Assembly (NCBI RefSeq): GCF_014522265.1
Contig: NZ_CP017024.1
Span: 3,260,001-3,324,000 of the forward strand
Length of the DNA: 64,000 nt
DNA from: Pseudomonas oryzihabitans
GTDB taxonomy: Bacteria > Pseudomonadota > Gammaproteobacteria > Pseudomonadales > Pseudomonadaceae
Direction: 5' to 3'
Shown here: piece after piece, positions 1 through 9,984 of the stretch
Layout of the letters: every line of letters begins with the position of its first letter
Numbering within the stretch: the stretch's first letter is position 1
Translations under genes and position numbers: made by a program
Notes under the pieces: generated by a model
Database searches by the model: none
What the model was told of the DNA's origin: nothing
Seen by the model: only the letters and a program-made list of their open reading frames with translations

Positions 1-1032
1 AGCCACAGGTTCGACATCAGCATCGAAGTGGACCTCATCGAAGAACTGGCGCGCCTCTATGGCTACAACCAGCTGCCGATCCGCTTCCCCCAGGCGCGCC
101 TGGCGCCGCAGCCCCTGCCCGAGAGCAAGGGCGAGCTGAGCCAGCTGCGTCGCCTGCTGGTGGCCCGTGGTTACCAGGAAGCCATCACCTACAGCTTCAT
201 CGACGAAAAGACCTTCCGTCTGTTCGCCCCTGAGGCCCAGCCGGTAATGCTCGCCAATCCCATCTCCACCGACATGGCCGCCATGCGCTCGTCGCTGTGG
301 CCGGGTCTGGTCAAGGCCGTGCAGTACAACCTCAACCGTCAGCAGGACCGCGTCCGGCTGTTCGAGTCGGGTCTGAGATTCGTCGGTCAGCTGGACGGCC
401 TGGTACAGGAAAACGTCCTGGCTGGCGCCGTCTGCGGTTCGCGTCTGCCGGAGAGCTGGTCGTCCGGGCGTGAGGCGGTGGACTTCTTCGACGTCAAGGC
501 CGATGTCGAGGCGCTGCTGGCGCAGTCCGGTGCAGGTAATGACTTCCGCTTCGTCGCAGGCGAGCATCCGGCCTTGCACCCGGGGCAGACCGCGCTGATC
601 GAAAGGGCAGGGCAGCCAGTCGGCTACCTGGGCGCCCTGCATCCGGAAGTGGCACGCGAGCTGGACGTGGATCGTCCGGTGTTCCTCTTCGAGCTGGTGC
701 TGGATGCTCTGACCACTGGCAGCCTGCCGCGCTTTGGCGAGCTGTCGCGCTTCCCGGAAGTGCGTCGTGACCTGGCGCTGGTGGTGGACGAAACCGTAGC
801 CGCGGGCGACCTCCTGGCCGACATCCGCGAAAACGCCGGAGAAGGCCTCAAGGAGCTGCGTCTGTTCGACGTCTACCAAGGCAAAGGTATTGATCCACAT
901 AGAAAAAGCGTCGCCATCGGCTTGACCTTGCAACATCCATCGCGCACATTAACCGATGAAGAAGTCAACGAAACGACGCAGAAAATCCTCGTTTCTCTGG
1001 AAAGAAGGTTCAACGCCACCTTAAGGAAATAG
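1..1032 (+). CDS. pheT: Phenylalanine--tRNA ligase beta subunit, C-terminal part (5' end outside window)
   Basis: The reading frame is open from base 1, so the gene starts upstream; 343 codons of the C-terminal part are present. PheT pairs with PheS in the cytoplasmic alpha2-beta2 enzyme that charges tRNA-Phe. The last about 95 residues (from about base 730, beginning RFGELSRFPEVRRDLALVV) match the FDX-ACB anticodon-binding domain that ends bacterial PheT. It stops three bases before the ihfA start, the usual pheST-ihfA arrangement in Pseudomonas and enterics. No frame damage is seen. The identification is firm; only the missing 5' part limits it. Confidence 0.96.
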   Translation, partial: SHRFDISIEVDLIEELARLYGYNQLPIRFPQARLAPQPLPESKGELSQLRRLLVARGYQEAITYSFIDEKTFRLFAPEAQPVMLANPISTDMAAMRSSLWPGLVKAVQYNLNRQQDRVRLFESGLRFVGQLDGLVQENVLAGAVCGSRLPESWSSGREAVDFFDVKADVEALLAQSGAGNDFRFVAGEHPALHPGQTALIERAGQPVGYLGALHPEVARELDVDRPVFLFELVLDALTTGSLPRFGELSRFPEVRRDLALVVDETVAAGDLLADIRENAGEGLKELRLFDVYQGKGIDPHRKSVAIGLTLQHPSRTLTDEEVNETTQKILVSLERRFNATLRK

Positions 1033-1035
1033 TGC

Positions 1036-1338
1036 ATGGGGGCCCTGACGAAAGCTGAGATGGCCGAACGTCTGTTTGAAGAGCTCGGTCTGAACAAACG
1101 TGAAGCCAAGGAATTGGTCGAACTGTTCTTCGAAGAAATTCGTCATGCGCTCGAAAGCAACGAGCAGGTCAAGTTGTCCGGTTTCGGCAACTTCGACCTG
1201 CGCGACAAGCGCCAGCGCCCCGGACGCAATCCCAAGACAGGGGAGGAAATACCCATCACGGCTCGCCGTGTGGTGACCTTCCGCCCCGGGCAGAAACTCA
1301 AAGCCAGGGTCGAGGCCTATGCTGGAACCAAGTCATAA
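1036..1338 (+). CDS. ihfA: Integration host factor subunit alpha
   Basis: A 100-residue HU/IHF-family protein, normal length for IhfA. It forms a heterodimer with IhfB that sharply bends DNA for recombination, replication and transcription. The DNA-intercalating arm motif [14 protein letters not shown] lies near residues 60-73 and the N-terminal helices begin [20 protein letters not shown]. It follows pheT by three bases and its 3' end overlaps the MerR gene by 20 bases, so the three are probably co-transcribed and translationally coupled. The pheT linkage separates it from ihfB or hupB. Confidence 0.97.
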   Translation: MGALTKAEMAERLFEELGLNKREAKELVELFFEEIRHALESNEQVKLSGFGNFDLRDKRQRPGRNPKTGEEIPITARRVVTFRPGQKLKARVEAYAGTKS

Positions 1339-1678
1339 CGACGAACTGCCGGTCATACCGGGCAAGCGCTACTTCACCATCGGTGAGGTGAGCGACCTTT
1401 GCCTGGTCAAGCCGCACGTGCTGCGCTACTGGGAGCAGGAATTTCCCCAGCTGAACCCGGTGAAGCGCCGCGGCAACCGGCGCTACTACCAGCGCCACGA
1501 CGTGCTGATGATCCGCCAGATCCGCTCTCTGCTGTACAACGAAGGCTTCACCATCGGCGGGGCGCGCCAGCGCCTCACCCAGGGCGACGAGACCCGCGAC
1601 GAGGGTTCGCAGTACCACCAGCTCATCCGCCAGATGATCAGCGAACTCGAAGAAGTCCTCGTCGTACTGAAGAAGTGA
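1319..1678 (+). CDS. MerR family transcriptional regulator
   Basis: A 119-residue protein with an N-terminal MerR winged helix (about residues 17-85). The recognition region reads [20 protein letters not shown] and a RRGNRRYY wing follows. The C-terminal helix ([20 protein letters not shown]) is a short dimerisation coiled coil with no metal-binding cysteines, so it is not a metal sensor of the classic MerR type. This gene follows ihfA in most pseudomonads; its ligand and targets are not evident. The ATG at 1319 lies inside ihfA, consistent with translational coupling. Confidence 0.9.
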   Translation: MLEPSHNDELPVIPGKRYFTIGEVSDLCLVKPHVLRYWEQEFPQLNPVKRRGNRRYYQRHDVLMIRQIRSLLYNEGFTIGGARQRLTQGDETRDEGSQYHQLIRQMISELEEVLVVLKK

Positions 1679-1742
1679 AAAAAAAGCTTCCACTAATCAA
1701 AGCGTTGCAGTAAGATGCACGCCGTTCCCTAGAGGAACACAG

Positions 1743-1820
<78 letters not shown>

Positions 1821-1827
1821 AATATAG

Positions 1828-1862
1828 AAAACCCAGTCACTTAGCGGTGACTGGGTTTTTTT
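1828..1862 (+). terminator. Intrinsic terminator after tRNA-Pro
   Basis: An 11-bp perfect stem (AACCCAGTCAC at 1830-1840 with GTGACTGGGTT at 1847-1857) with a six-base loop is followed by a T tract to 1862. It is A-rich on its left side, so it could act in both directions. Confidence 0.9.
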
Positions 1863-2232
1863 ATGCCTGCTTGTTTTTGGCGGACTCTAGGGAGTAGGCG
1901 TTTTGGTTGCCCATTGAGATTGGCTTATGACGACCATCAGTGATTCCTCTACCCATTCAGCTCGCGACATCACCGTGCTGACCGTGCTGACCGTGCTGAC
2001 CGTGCTGACCGTGCTGACTGCGCGGGCTATCAGCGGGGAGCCTGCTGAACAGCGGAGATCCTGACAAGGACGATACGGCTTTATCCCTTATGGGAAGATC
2101 TAACCTAGGAAGGCGATGTGGGTCATAGGGCGTCAAGCTGATGCGCTTGCGCGCACCTGCTTTTTATCTTCAAACGTCATCAGGTACTTAGCAGCAATTG
2201 ATAGTACTGACTAAGTATTTGATCCAACTTAT
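1863..2232. other. Intergenic region, left edge of the defence island
   Basis: These 370 bp lie between the tRNA-Pro terminator and the 3' end of res. Apart from the 9-bp tandem repeat I see no gene, no integrase remnant and no clear second copy of the tRNA 3' end. Composition becomes more AT-rich than in the flanking core genes, which fits the start of acquired DNA. Confidence 0.6.
1972..2016 (+). repeat. Five perfect tandem copies of a 9-bp unit (ACCGTGCTG)
   Basis: Five head-to-tail identical 9-mers start at 1972, 1981, 1990, 1999 and 2008, followed by a truncated ACTG. There is no spacer, so this is a microsatellite and not a CRISPR. It lies in the non-coding strip between tRNA-Pro and the defence operon, where replication slippage would be tolerated. 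Confidence 0.95.
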
Positions 2233-5200
2233 CTAACTCAGCGCGCCCGTAATCACGTCATCCAAACTACTGGCTCGACCGAAGCGGAAGCTGGCTTCAT
2301 CCGTTGCAAGTAGTTTGAAATGAGCGGTACCGCAGTCGATCTTGGCTTGCTCAATAGGGCGAAGGTCATCATTGAACAAGCTGCTTTTGGTTTCCACCAC
2401 AAAGTAGAGGCGTTCGGCACCGTCTTGCTCAACCAGTATTGCCCAGTCGGGGTTGTAGCTGCCTAGTGGCGTGGGGATGCGGAACCAGCCTGGCAGCTTG
2501 GCATACACCTTCACGGCGTCGTTGTTTTCGAGTGCTTGAGCGAAGTCGCGCTCGATGGCTGAGTCGTAGACCACGTGCTCGTAGACGGATTTTTCGGTGT
2601 TGAGCAGCATGTTTTTCAGGTAGCCGGTGAGCTCTTGCTGCTCGAATAGCTCCTGGGCATAGAAACTGTCTTCGCCCAGCTTCACGTACCTGATGCCGTC
2701 CACCAACGCCAGGCGCTTGCAGCGGTTGATGATTTCGCCCGCCAGCTCAATGAACTGCTGGGGGTTACGCTTGAAGTCATCTAGGCGCTTGCTCTCAGTG
2801 AGGATGCGCACAAGGGTGCGGCGAGTGAGCTGTGTGCGATCCTGCAGGTCGGTCAGAATGTCCGGCAGCTCGATATCGCTCTCGTCCAGGGTGACGGTGT
2901 AAGCACCTTTTTTCTCATTAGCTTCCACGCCCGACTTGCCGATGGCTAAATCCGCTTTGCGCCATTGCAGGCGAGGGCGGAACACTGCTGGTGCTTTCTG
3001 CAGATTGTCGATGCAGTCGGTGATCAGCTGTTCGTTGTTGAAGTCAACGCGATAGGTCGTCTGATGCTTGATTCGATCCCAAAGTGCTTTGAACTCTTCG
3101 CTGTGCAACACGGCTTGGCGAGTCGGGACGGCACGGCGCTCATCAGCGTTTTTGATCTCCAGGCGTCCGGAGACTTTCTTCAACAGCTCAACTATTTGTG
3201 AGCGCTGCGCCTCGAACTCGGGGGGAGTTGCAGCAGGCCATCTTTGAGTGCCTGCTTCAGTGAGTCCTGCACTTTGCCCTTGGCGTCCACGTACTGCTGA
3301 GCTTTCAAGAAATCCCAGAGTACTTTTGATTGCTCAAAGCCAAGCGGTTTTGACTCGCCATCTGCGCTGGTGATGGCAACAGCAGCGAACTGGTGCTCCT
3401 CGACGATGCCGAAGCGAATGCCCGTGTCTTCTTCAATCTCTTTCTGCAGATTTTCAGCGAAGGCTTCATAGCTCTCAGTGGCAATCACGGTGAGGGTGTT
3501 CACCTCGAACCCGCGCACCCTATCGCCGTTTTGGTTGACGCACAGGCGCAGGCCGCGGCCGATGGTCTGTCGGCGCTCACGCTCGGATTGAATGTCCCGC
3601 AGTGTGCAGAGCTGGAACACGTTGGGGTTGTCCCAGCCTTCCTTGAGTGCCGAGTGGGAAAAGATAAACTTCAGCGGTGTGCTGAAGCTGAGCAGCTTTT
3701 CCTTGTCCTTCATGATCAGGTTGTAGGCGCGCTCAGCGTTCTCTCGGTTGCCGGCGTTATTCTCAGCGGTGTCAGACCAGCCGCCCTTTTTGTCGATGGA
3801 GAAGTAGCCGTTATGCACCTCTTCAGCGCTGTGGTTGAAGTCGACCTCGCTGAACAGGCTTTGGTAGTCCGGGTGCTTGGCGAAACGTTTGTATTCTTCT
3901 TCGAAGATGGTCGCGTACACGCCTTTCACTGGATTGCCGTCAGCGTCGTACTGGCGATAACGCTCGACCGTATCGATGAAAAATAGCGACAGCACCTTGA
4001 TGCCCATGGGGCGAAAGCGCTTTTCCTTGTCCAGGTGCTCCTTGATCGTGCGGCGGATCATTTCGCGCTGAATCGCCAACGGTTCCACGCCGCCATGGAC
4101 CTCACCAATGCGCAGGTACTTCTCGCCACCTGGGTAGCGCAGCTCGACGAACTCCTCGCCTTTGGCGGTGTTGATTTCGCCGATGCGAAGGTCTTTATAG
4201 ACGGCGCGCTTGGTTGCCTGCTCCAAATCGTCGCCGTCGTAAACCGTGACCTCTTGGGTGGATACGCCACCTGTGGCTGTGCCCAGATCCAGCTCGACCT
4301 TGGCTGAAATCGTGCCGCGCTTGTTGCTGACCGCTACCAGCCGCACAAACGGCTTATTGTGGGCATCCTCAATCGTTGCCGAGGCCACCTCGATTTGCTT
4401 GACCAAGCGGCGCTCATAGGCGTCCACCGCGTCCAGCCGGTAGACCATGTGGTGCTTGTCTACATGAGTTGCGGAATAGCGCAGGGTGCACAGCGGGTTC
4501 ATCGCATCCAGGGCGGTCTTGCCGGCCCCTTTAAGGCCGCCATCGACGCTCTGCGGCTCGTCGACAATGAGGATCGGGCGAGTTGCCTTGATCAGGTCGA
4601 TGGGCTTCTCGCCGCCGGTCTTCTCGCTGTCCTTGTAGAGGTTGTTGACGTCCTTCTTGTTGATCGCGCCTACGGTCACCACCATGATCTGGATGGTTGA
4701 ACTGGTCGCAAAGTTGCGCACCTCGCCGAGCTTGTTCGAGTCGTACAGGAAGTAGTCGTAGGGCACGCCGGCATAAAGGCTTTTGAAGTGCTCCTCGGTG
4801 ATCTGCAGGGACTTGTAGACGCCTTCCTTGATCGCAACCGACGGCACCACGATGACGAACTTGGTAAAGCCGTAGCGTTTATTCAGTTCAAAGATGCTGC
4901 GCAGGTACACGTAGGTTTTGCCCGTGCCGGTTTCCATTTCGACGGTAAAGTCGCCTGACGTGAGCAAGCCGGAAGGCGGGAGCCCGCCGCGCAGTTGGAT
5001 GTCTCTAAGGTTCTTGTGCAGTTCATCATCAAGCAGGGTCAGGCGATTACCAACGCCCAGGTCGGATTCGGCAATGCCCAGGGCGAACTGCTGTGGCGCG
5101 TCGCTCGGGTCGCTTTCGGCCGGGGCAGGGGCCTTCATGGTGACCGTGAACTCGGTACGGCACGCTTCCTGGCCACGGAACAGATCGCATACCGCTTCGA

Positions 5201-5246
5201 TAGCCTGTAGTTGATAGTCGAGATCCGGCTCGAAGTGCAGTTTCAT
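2233..5246 (-). pseudogene. res: Type III restriction enzyme Res subunit, frameshifted as sequenced
   Basis: ATP-dependent translocase and endonuclease subunit that would partner Mod. The first part (5246 to about 3226) is a superfamily 2 helicase with Walker A METGTGKTYV, a DEPQ Walker B box (LIVDEPQSVDG) and motif VI TIGRGLRLCVN. The second part (to 2233) holds the nuclease motif: PDW followed about 16 residues later by VETK, a PD-(D/E)XK site. The parts are in different frames; one extra G in the run at 3220-3225 joins them into about 1004 residues, normal Res length. The start at 5246 (MKLHFEPDLDYQ) matches family N-termini better than the in-frame ATG at 5279. If the shift were real, the helicase would lose its nuclease. 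Confidence 0.88.
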
Positions 5247-5358
5247 GTTCAATCCATTTTCAAGCTCGCCTTCAGGCAAGGGTGAGAAATTCTGTCAGTT
5301 AGCTGCTCGACTCCCCATGCCGCGAGGCGGCAGGGGGAGTCAGATTCAGGGTGTCTTT

Positions 5359-6416
5359 TCAGGCGCTCAGGGCTATGGGCTCGATCCAGCCTTTGCTTGC
5401 CAGTACATCTACGGCGATACCGATCTGGCGTGGCGTGAATTGCTTCTTGCGAGCGTTCCAGGCGTAGGTGCGGGCGACTACCTCTTCGACGCTGGAAACT
5501 GGATCACCCTCTTTGACGATCCAGTGCACGGTCGCAAGCAGCTCCAAGCCGAAGGGCGTTTCAAAGCCTTCTACCAGCTCTCCGACGCGGTCGAATCGGG
5601 CGCGGGTTTCAGCATTCGCTTCCAGGAAGGCGTTAGCGTCATCGACTGCGCCAGGCACCAGCGTCAACGGCTTTTCTGGGGCATCTCCGCCGTCTGCATA
5701 ACCCGCGACCAGATGACCTTCAATCGCGCGCAATACGTGCCGAAGATTCTCGGCGTACGGGCCGTAGGGGCTTGGACGTACTTGAGGCGCAGCGGCTCGC
5801 CCGCTGCCTGCATGAAGTACATCAGCTTGTGTACTTCCAGCAGGCTAATCGTTGGGTCAAGCAGGCCGCGAACATAGCGATTCATCAGCTCCACCAGTGC
5901 GGCGCGCCCAGCGGTCATGCTCGGCACTTCGCGACTGTGGTGCATGGTGTCTGCAGCGGGGGCGCCCTTGGGTTCGTAGACGCGCACGTGCACGTCCGGT
6001 AGATCGGCCATGGCTGCTTCGATACGCGGGCGCACCTCTGCCCAATCAAGCCCACCCAAACCGCTGCCCAACGGTGGGATGGCGACGGAGCGGATACCAC
6101 GGCGGTGAATCTCGGCCACCAGGGCGCTGAGCCCTGCGTCTATGTCTTGCAGGCGACTCTTGCCACGCCAGTGGCGCTTGGTAGGGAAGTTAATGATGTA
6201 ACGTGGCGACGTGAGCTGGTTGGTGTCGAACACGAACATCCGGCCAGGCTGCACCTCTTCACGCTTGCAGGCCGCCTCGTAAGCCTTGAAGTTCTCCGGC
6301 CACATATTCTTGAACTGCAAGGCAATGCCACGGCCCATTACACCGACACAGTTCACGGTGTTGATGATGGCTTCGGAGTCATCCCGCAGGATGTCGCCGC
6401 TGGTAAATTCGATCAT
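5359..6416 (-). pseudogene. darG: DarG-like macrodomain antitoxin (DNA ADP-ribosyl glycohydrolase), frameshifted as sequenced
   Basis: The N-terminal about 155 residues are a macrodomain: FTSGDI, NTVNCVGVMGRGIALQFK and the phosphate loop PPLGSGLGGL. In DarTG systems this domain removes ADP-ribose that DarT places on thymidine in DNA, and the C-terminal domain binds and blocks DarT. The C-terminal part lies in another frame; one extra C/G at 5767-5770 joins LRLKYVQAP to a continuation beginning YGPYAENLRHVLRAIEG, giving about 352 residues, normal for DarG. The start at 6416 is preceded by GAAGAG. It lies 14 bases after the DarT stop, so toxin and antitoxin are co-translated. Confidence 0.85.
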
Positions 6417-6430
6417 GACAGGCTCTTCAC

Positions 6431-7065
6431 TCAGTAATACCACTCAGGGCGCAGCTCGACCGCTGGTCTATGCCCCTGTGCAGGCAGTGCATTCGCTACC
6501 TGCGTATAAATTTGCCGCGACTGTACGCCGATACGCTTGACCAAGTGCCATGGAAAGCTCTGTTCAAGTAGGAACTCTGCTTGCTTAGGCTCTTTGCACT
6601 GGTGCCAGATCCGCGCTGCGACGGCATCCCAATCGATCTCGTTCAGTTGCGCCAGATCTGCACGATCCTCGAAGTAGTTCGAACCTGCATTGGACAATGT
6701 GAATGCCCAGCGTCTGGCTTGGGCATTAGCCCACTGTACGGTCGCATGCAGGTCAGCCTGCAAATGCACGATAGGCCCTTGGCCGCCGTTGTAGGCGAGG
6801 TCTTGATGGCCCGGCTGATCAGGAACAGCATCACCGAGCGTGGGCAGAAGTAGAACGGCACACATTCACCGACATGCAGGCCCGGATGGCTATCCAGCTC
6901 CAGTTGCAGGCGGCGCTGCTTGATATGGTTCATGCCAATGACAGTGCCTGGCAACGCCTGATTCAACAGTACCGCATCGGACAGCAAGCCAGCGCTGGCG
7001 ATGATGGACGGCAAACGGTCCACATGGCAGATATGGTAAATCTTGGGTTGCGCTGGCACGGCCAT
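6431..7065 (-). pseudogene. darT: DarT-like DNA ADP-ribosyltransferase toxin, frameshifted as sequenced
   Basis: DUF4433/DarT family: transfers ADP-ribose from NAD+ to thymidine in DNA, stalling replication of phage or host. Visible motifs are the N-terminal IYHICHVDRLPSIIASAGLL, the GMNHIKQRRLQLEL segment after it, and near the C-terminus KQAEFLLEQ, where the E corresponds to the family's catalytic glutamate. The frame breaks at about 6808-6814; adding one C/G to the CCC run turns LISRA into LISRGHQDLAYNGGQG and restores about 211 residues, normal for DarT. The start at 7065 lies one base after the mod stop, so it is expressed with the modification gene. Confidence 0.85.
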
Positions 7066-7066
7066 T

Positions 7067-9091
7067 TTACAGGCTCCGCACGTTTTTGATGCCAGCCTGA
7101 CTGAGGATTGCGGCCAGGTTGGTTTTGGCAATGTCGTCGGCAAAGGCACTGTCGCGAAAAACGCAGGTGCTGTCGCTGGCTGGGGCTTGCGCCTTGTGCC
7201 ATGCAACAATGCCCTGAGCCAGGTCTTCCACTTGACCGCGGGTTATCTGCTCGGTCAGGCAGGCCAGCAGAACGCCACCGCCGATGCTGTGCACGGTTTT
7301 GCCGGCGATCTGCTGCTGCTCGATGGGGACGCACAGGTCCAGACCGAGCTTAAGCAGCAGCTCGTAGAGAATGTCAGATTCGCTCCGGCCTTCAATAAGG
7401 TGGTTTTCGTGAGCTAAAAGATCTGCCGCTAAGTCAGCTGGTGCGTGGTTCCATACGCGGATGTTACTAGTGTCAAGTTTAAAGACTCGAAAACCTGTAT
7501 CACCAGAAAAACTAGGATTTTTTGCTTTAACTCTTTTTGCGGCTCTACGAAGACGCTCTTTGGTCAATTCGGAAATTGTGCGGGGTTTCCCCATTGCGTC
7601 GCAGTAGTCAGCCGCTGCTTTCTGATTTTTATTCTCAGAAGATAGCGGCTCAGGAAGTTGCACAACAACGTAGCGTCTATTGGCCATGTCCAGGGCATTC
7701 TGCGCCATAACTGCGTGCGCGGTTGTGCCCGATCCTGCAAAAAAATCTACTATTAAATCGCCTTCGCTGGTCATCATTCCGATGAGTTCCTGTAAGACTG
7801 TCTCATCCTTAGGAAAATCGAAACAGTCTTCTCCCATAAGTTCGCGAAGGCGCTTAGTCGCAGCCCGACCATCCTGATAGAAAACACTGTAAGGAGCTTG
7901 GTATTCTTGATCCTTAAGATAGGCCTTGAGGCAAGGGACTGATGTTTCGTCAACACCAAAATGGACTCTATTTTCGTCTATCCAGCCCTGCATTTTATCC
8001 GGGGAAGGTGTAATCCATCCTCGCGCGGGTACCTTGACTGGCTTTTGTGTGACTGGATGCAAAACCTCATACTTTGGACCGCCGCCACCTGGCCAGGAAA
8101 TATCCGCCGCGAAATAAATCCCGCTTGTATCTATCTGGCAGTAGTGCTTGTGTGCTTTGGCCGGATGACCATCTGCAAGGTCCCGGTACCAGCTCTTAAG
8201 ACCTGCTGTCATAGCAACAGTATCAGCGCCAAATTCACGCTTCAGCTTTTCGTACTGCGCATAAATGTCTTCAAGGCCTTTTTTGCGCTGTCGCCACTCA
8301 ATTTTTTGTTCCGTTAGGAACGCTTTGTTGCGTGCATAACAGATTATGTACTCGTGAGAAATCGATATTAGCCGGGAGTCATTCTTGCGGCCGGCAGCCC
8401 AGACCATATCCGCTACAAAATTCTCTTCGCCAAAGATCTCATCCATCGCAACGCGCAGTCGGGCTTGCTCACCCTCATCGCAAGAGACGAAAATTGCACC
8501 GTCTTGTTGCAGTAGGTTTTGCGCTAGTTTAAGTCTAGGGTAAATCATATTTAGCCAGTCGGTATGGAATCGCCCGCTGGTCTCTGTGTTGCTGCTGTTT
8601 GAAATGCCGTCGGAGTTAACTTGGCCAGTAATCTCTTTGTAGTTGCGGATGCTGTCCTGGAAGTTATCCGGATATACGAAATCCTTGCCAGTGTTATAGG
8701 GCGGGTCAATATAGATCAGCTTAACCTTGCCCGCATAGCTCTTTTGCAGCAGTTTGAGTACTTCGAGGTTATCGCCCTCGATCATCAGGTTCTGTGTAGT
8801 GTCCCAATCCACACTTTCATCCGGGTAGGACAGTAGCGTACCGGTGCTGGGCGTGAGCGCCAGTTGGCGCGCTGCGCGCTTGCCGTGCCAGTTCAGGCCG
8901 TACTTTTCGTCGGCGTCCGTTACGGTGGCGTCGCCGACTAGCTGTTTGAGCACGTCCTGGTTGACGGCCACGCCATTGGGGCCTTCGGTGATCAGCTCAG
9001 GGAACAAGGCTTTGAGTTTGTCGATGTTCTCGGCCTTGAGGTCGGCGCTGTGCGCTTCCGGCGACTGTGCGTCGATTTTTTGCATGGTCAT
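7067..9091 (-). CDS. mod: Type III adenine-specific DNA methyltransferase (Mod)
   Basis: A 674-residue beta-class N6-adenine methyltransferase. The catalytic motif IV DPPYNTGKDF (about residues 151-160) precedes the AdoMet-binding motif DFFAGSGTTAHA, the order that defines the beta class and type III Mod. The stretch between them is the target recognition region. It would set the recognition sequence for Res and protect host DNA. The start at 9091 has GGAA seven bases upstream. The central part (about 7440-8600) is clearly more AT-rich than the ends. It is intact, unlike its sequenced neighbours. Confidence 0.93.
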   Translation of the reverse strand: MTMQKIDAQSPEAHSADLKAENIDKLKALFPELITEGPNGVAVNQDVLKQLVGDATVTDADEKYGLNWHGKRAARQLALTPSTGTLLSYPDESVDWDTTQNLMIEGDNLEVLKLLQKSYAGKVKLIYIDPPYNTGKDFVYPDNFQDSIRNYKEITGQVNSDGISNSSNTETSGRFHTDWLNMIYPRLKLAQNLLQQDGAIFVSCDEGEQARLRVAMDEIFGEENFVADMVWAAGRKNDSRLISISHEYIICYARNKAFLTEQKIEWRQRKKGLEDIYAQYEKLKREFGADTVAMTAGLKSWYRDLADGHPAKAHKHYCQIDTSGIYFAADISWPGGGGPKYEVLHPVTQKPVKVPARGWITPSPDKMQGWIDENRVHFGVDETSVPCLKAYLKDQEYQAPYSVFYQDGRAATKRLRELMGEDCFDFPKDETVLQELIGMMTSEGDLIVDFFAGSGTTAHAVMAQNALDMANRRYVVVQLPEPLSSENKNQKAAADYCDAMGKPRTISELTKERLRRAAKRVKAKNPSFSGDTGFRVFKLDTSNIRVWNHAPADLAADLLAHENHLIEGRSESDILYELLLKLGLDLCVPIEQQQIAGKTVHSIGGGVLLACLTEQITRGQVEDLAQGIVAWHKAQAPASDSTCVFRDSAFADDIAKTNLAAILSQAGIKNVRSL

Positions 9092-9225
9092 TCGCTATTT
9101 CCTTCACGATCTACCTGCACGTATGTGTTTGCAGGCGCGGTGTAATGCTGGCTGGCATGGTATTCCATTTCGACAGCCTTTTAATGCTTGGCGGCCAGGT
9201 TTTGCTGCTTGCTAGAAGCATCGGC

Positions 9226-9981
9226 CTAGAGTCTTGCTTGGGCTTCGCTGAGCGCTTGCTGTAGCTGCTTCAGTTGCAGGTTTAGCTCCACCTGACGGGC
9301 AATCTGCTGAGTCTTTTGCGCCTGGGCGCGCAATGTGGCGATCTGCCCTTGTAGCTCGATGCAGGCTTGCAGGGCTTGGCGTCGGGCAGAGGCATCGAGC
9401 AGGTTGTTGACGGCGCGAAAACTTCCCGTGTGCTGCGCTGCCTGCAGGGCAAGCAAGGTATCTACCCAGCCCTGATAAAAGACGCTCAGGTCACTACGCG
9501 GTTGACGCTCCAGACTGATCGCATCGAGAAAGGCTGTGGTGATCTGAGGGGCGGCTGGCAGCACCGTAGCGGTAGTGATTTCACCATCGAGCACGGTCTT
9601 GCTGGCTTCGTTCTGCGCCCAACGTTTATGGCTGAGGGAGAGCTGTACCGATTCCGGTGTGCTGACCATTAGCAAGATTGGGTGAGGGACGGCGCGGTGC
9701 AGCAGTTCAATGAGCCTGGCTGGTCGAGCTGACGGGCGCAGGGTGAGGCGCAGCACGGCGACTTCCACGTATTCACGTTGGGCGTCGCGGTAAGCGGGTA
9801 TGCCGCAATTGCCGGGCTTTAGCGCGGCAACCCACTGGACCTCCTCAATGCCTTCATTGATCTGCTGGCGATCCGCTGCTGTCGGAGCCAGATTATCGAT
9901 CAGCAGCTTTTTGGATACGCGCTGATTGACCCGTGCCTGCTCAGGTAGTTGCAGGGCTGCAATGATGTCCTCGGCAACCAC
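9226..9981 (-). CDS. DUF4391 domain-containing protein of the defence operon
   Basis: A 251-residue protein starting with GTG three bases after the helicase stop, so translationally coupled. It resembles the DUF4391 family, which is often found beside SNF2-like helicases and Mod/Res genes. The C-terminal about 60 residues (ASARRQALQACIELQGQIAT onwards) are rich in Q, A and L heptads and should form a coiled coil. No catalytic motif is obvious. An adaptor or specificity role between helicase and modification enzyme is inference from position only. A 134-bp gap separates it from mod, which may have its own signals. Confidence 0.7.
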   Translation of the reverse strand: MVAEDIIAALQLPEQARVNQRVSKKLLIDNLAPTAADRQQINEGIEEVQWVAALKPGNCGIPAYRDAQREYVEVAVLRLTLRPSARPARLIELLHRAVPHPILLMVSTPESVQLSLSHKRWAQNEASKTVLDGEITTATVLPAAPQITTAFLDAISLERQPRSDLSVFYQGWVDTLLALQAAQHTGSFRAVNNLLDASARRQALQACIELQGQIATLRAQAQKTQQIARQVELNLQLKQLQQALSEAQARL

Positions 9982-9984
9982 GGC

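Noticed and set aside
1972-2016. CRISPR-like array
   Set aside because: The 9-bp units are contiguous with no spacers, there are only five, and no cas genes are present.
3220-3225. Phase-variable contingency tract in res as the main explanation
   Set aside because: The run is only six bases and seven similar breaks occur in unrelated genes, so homopolymer undercalling is simpler.
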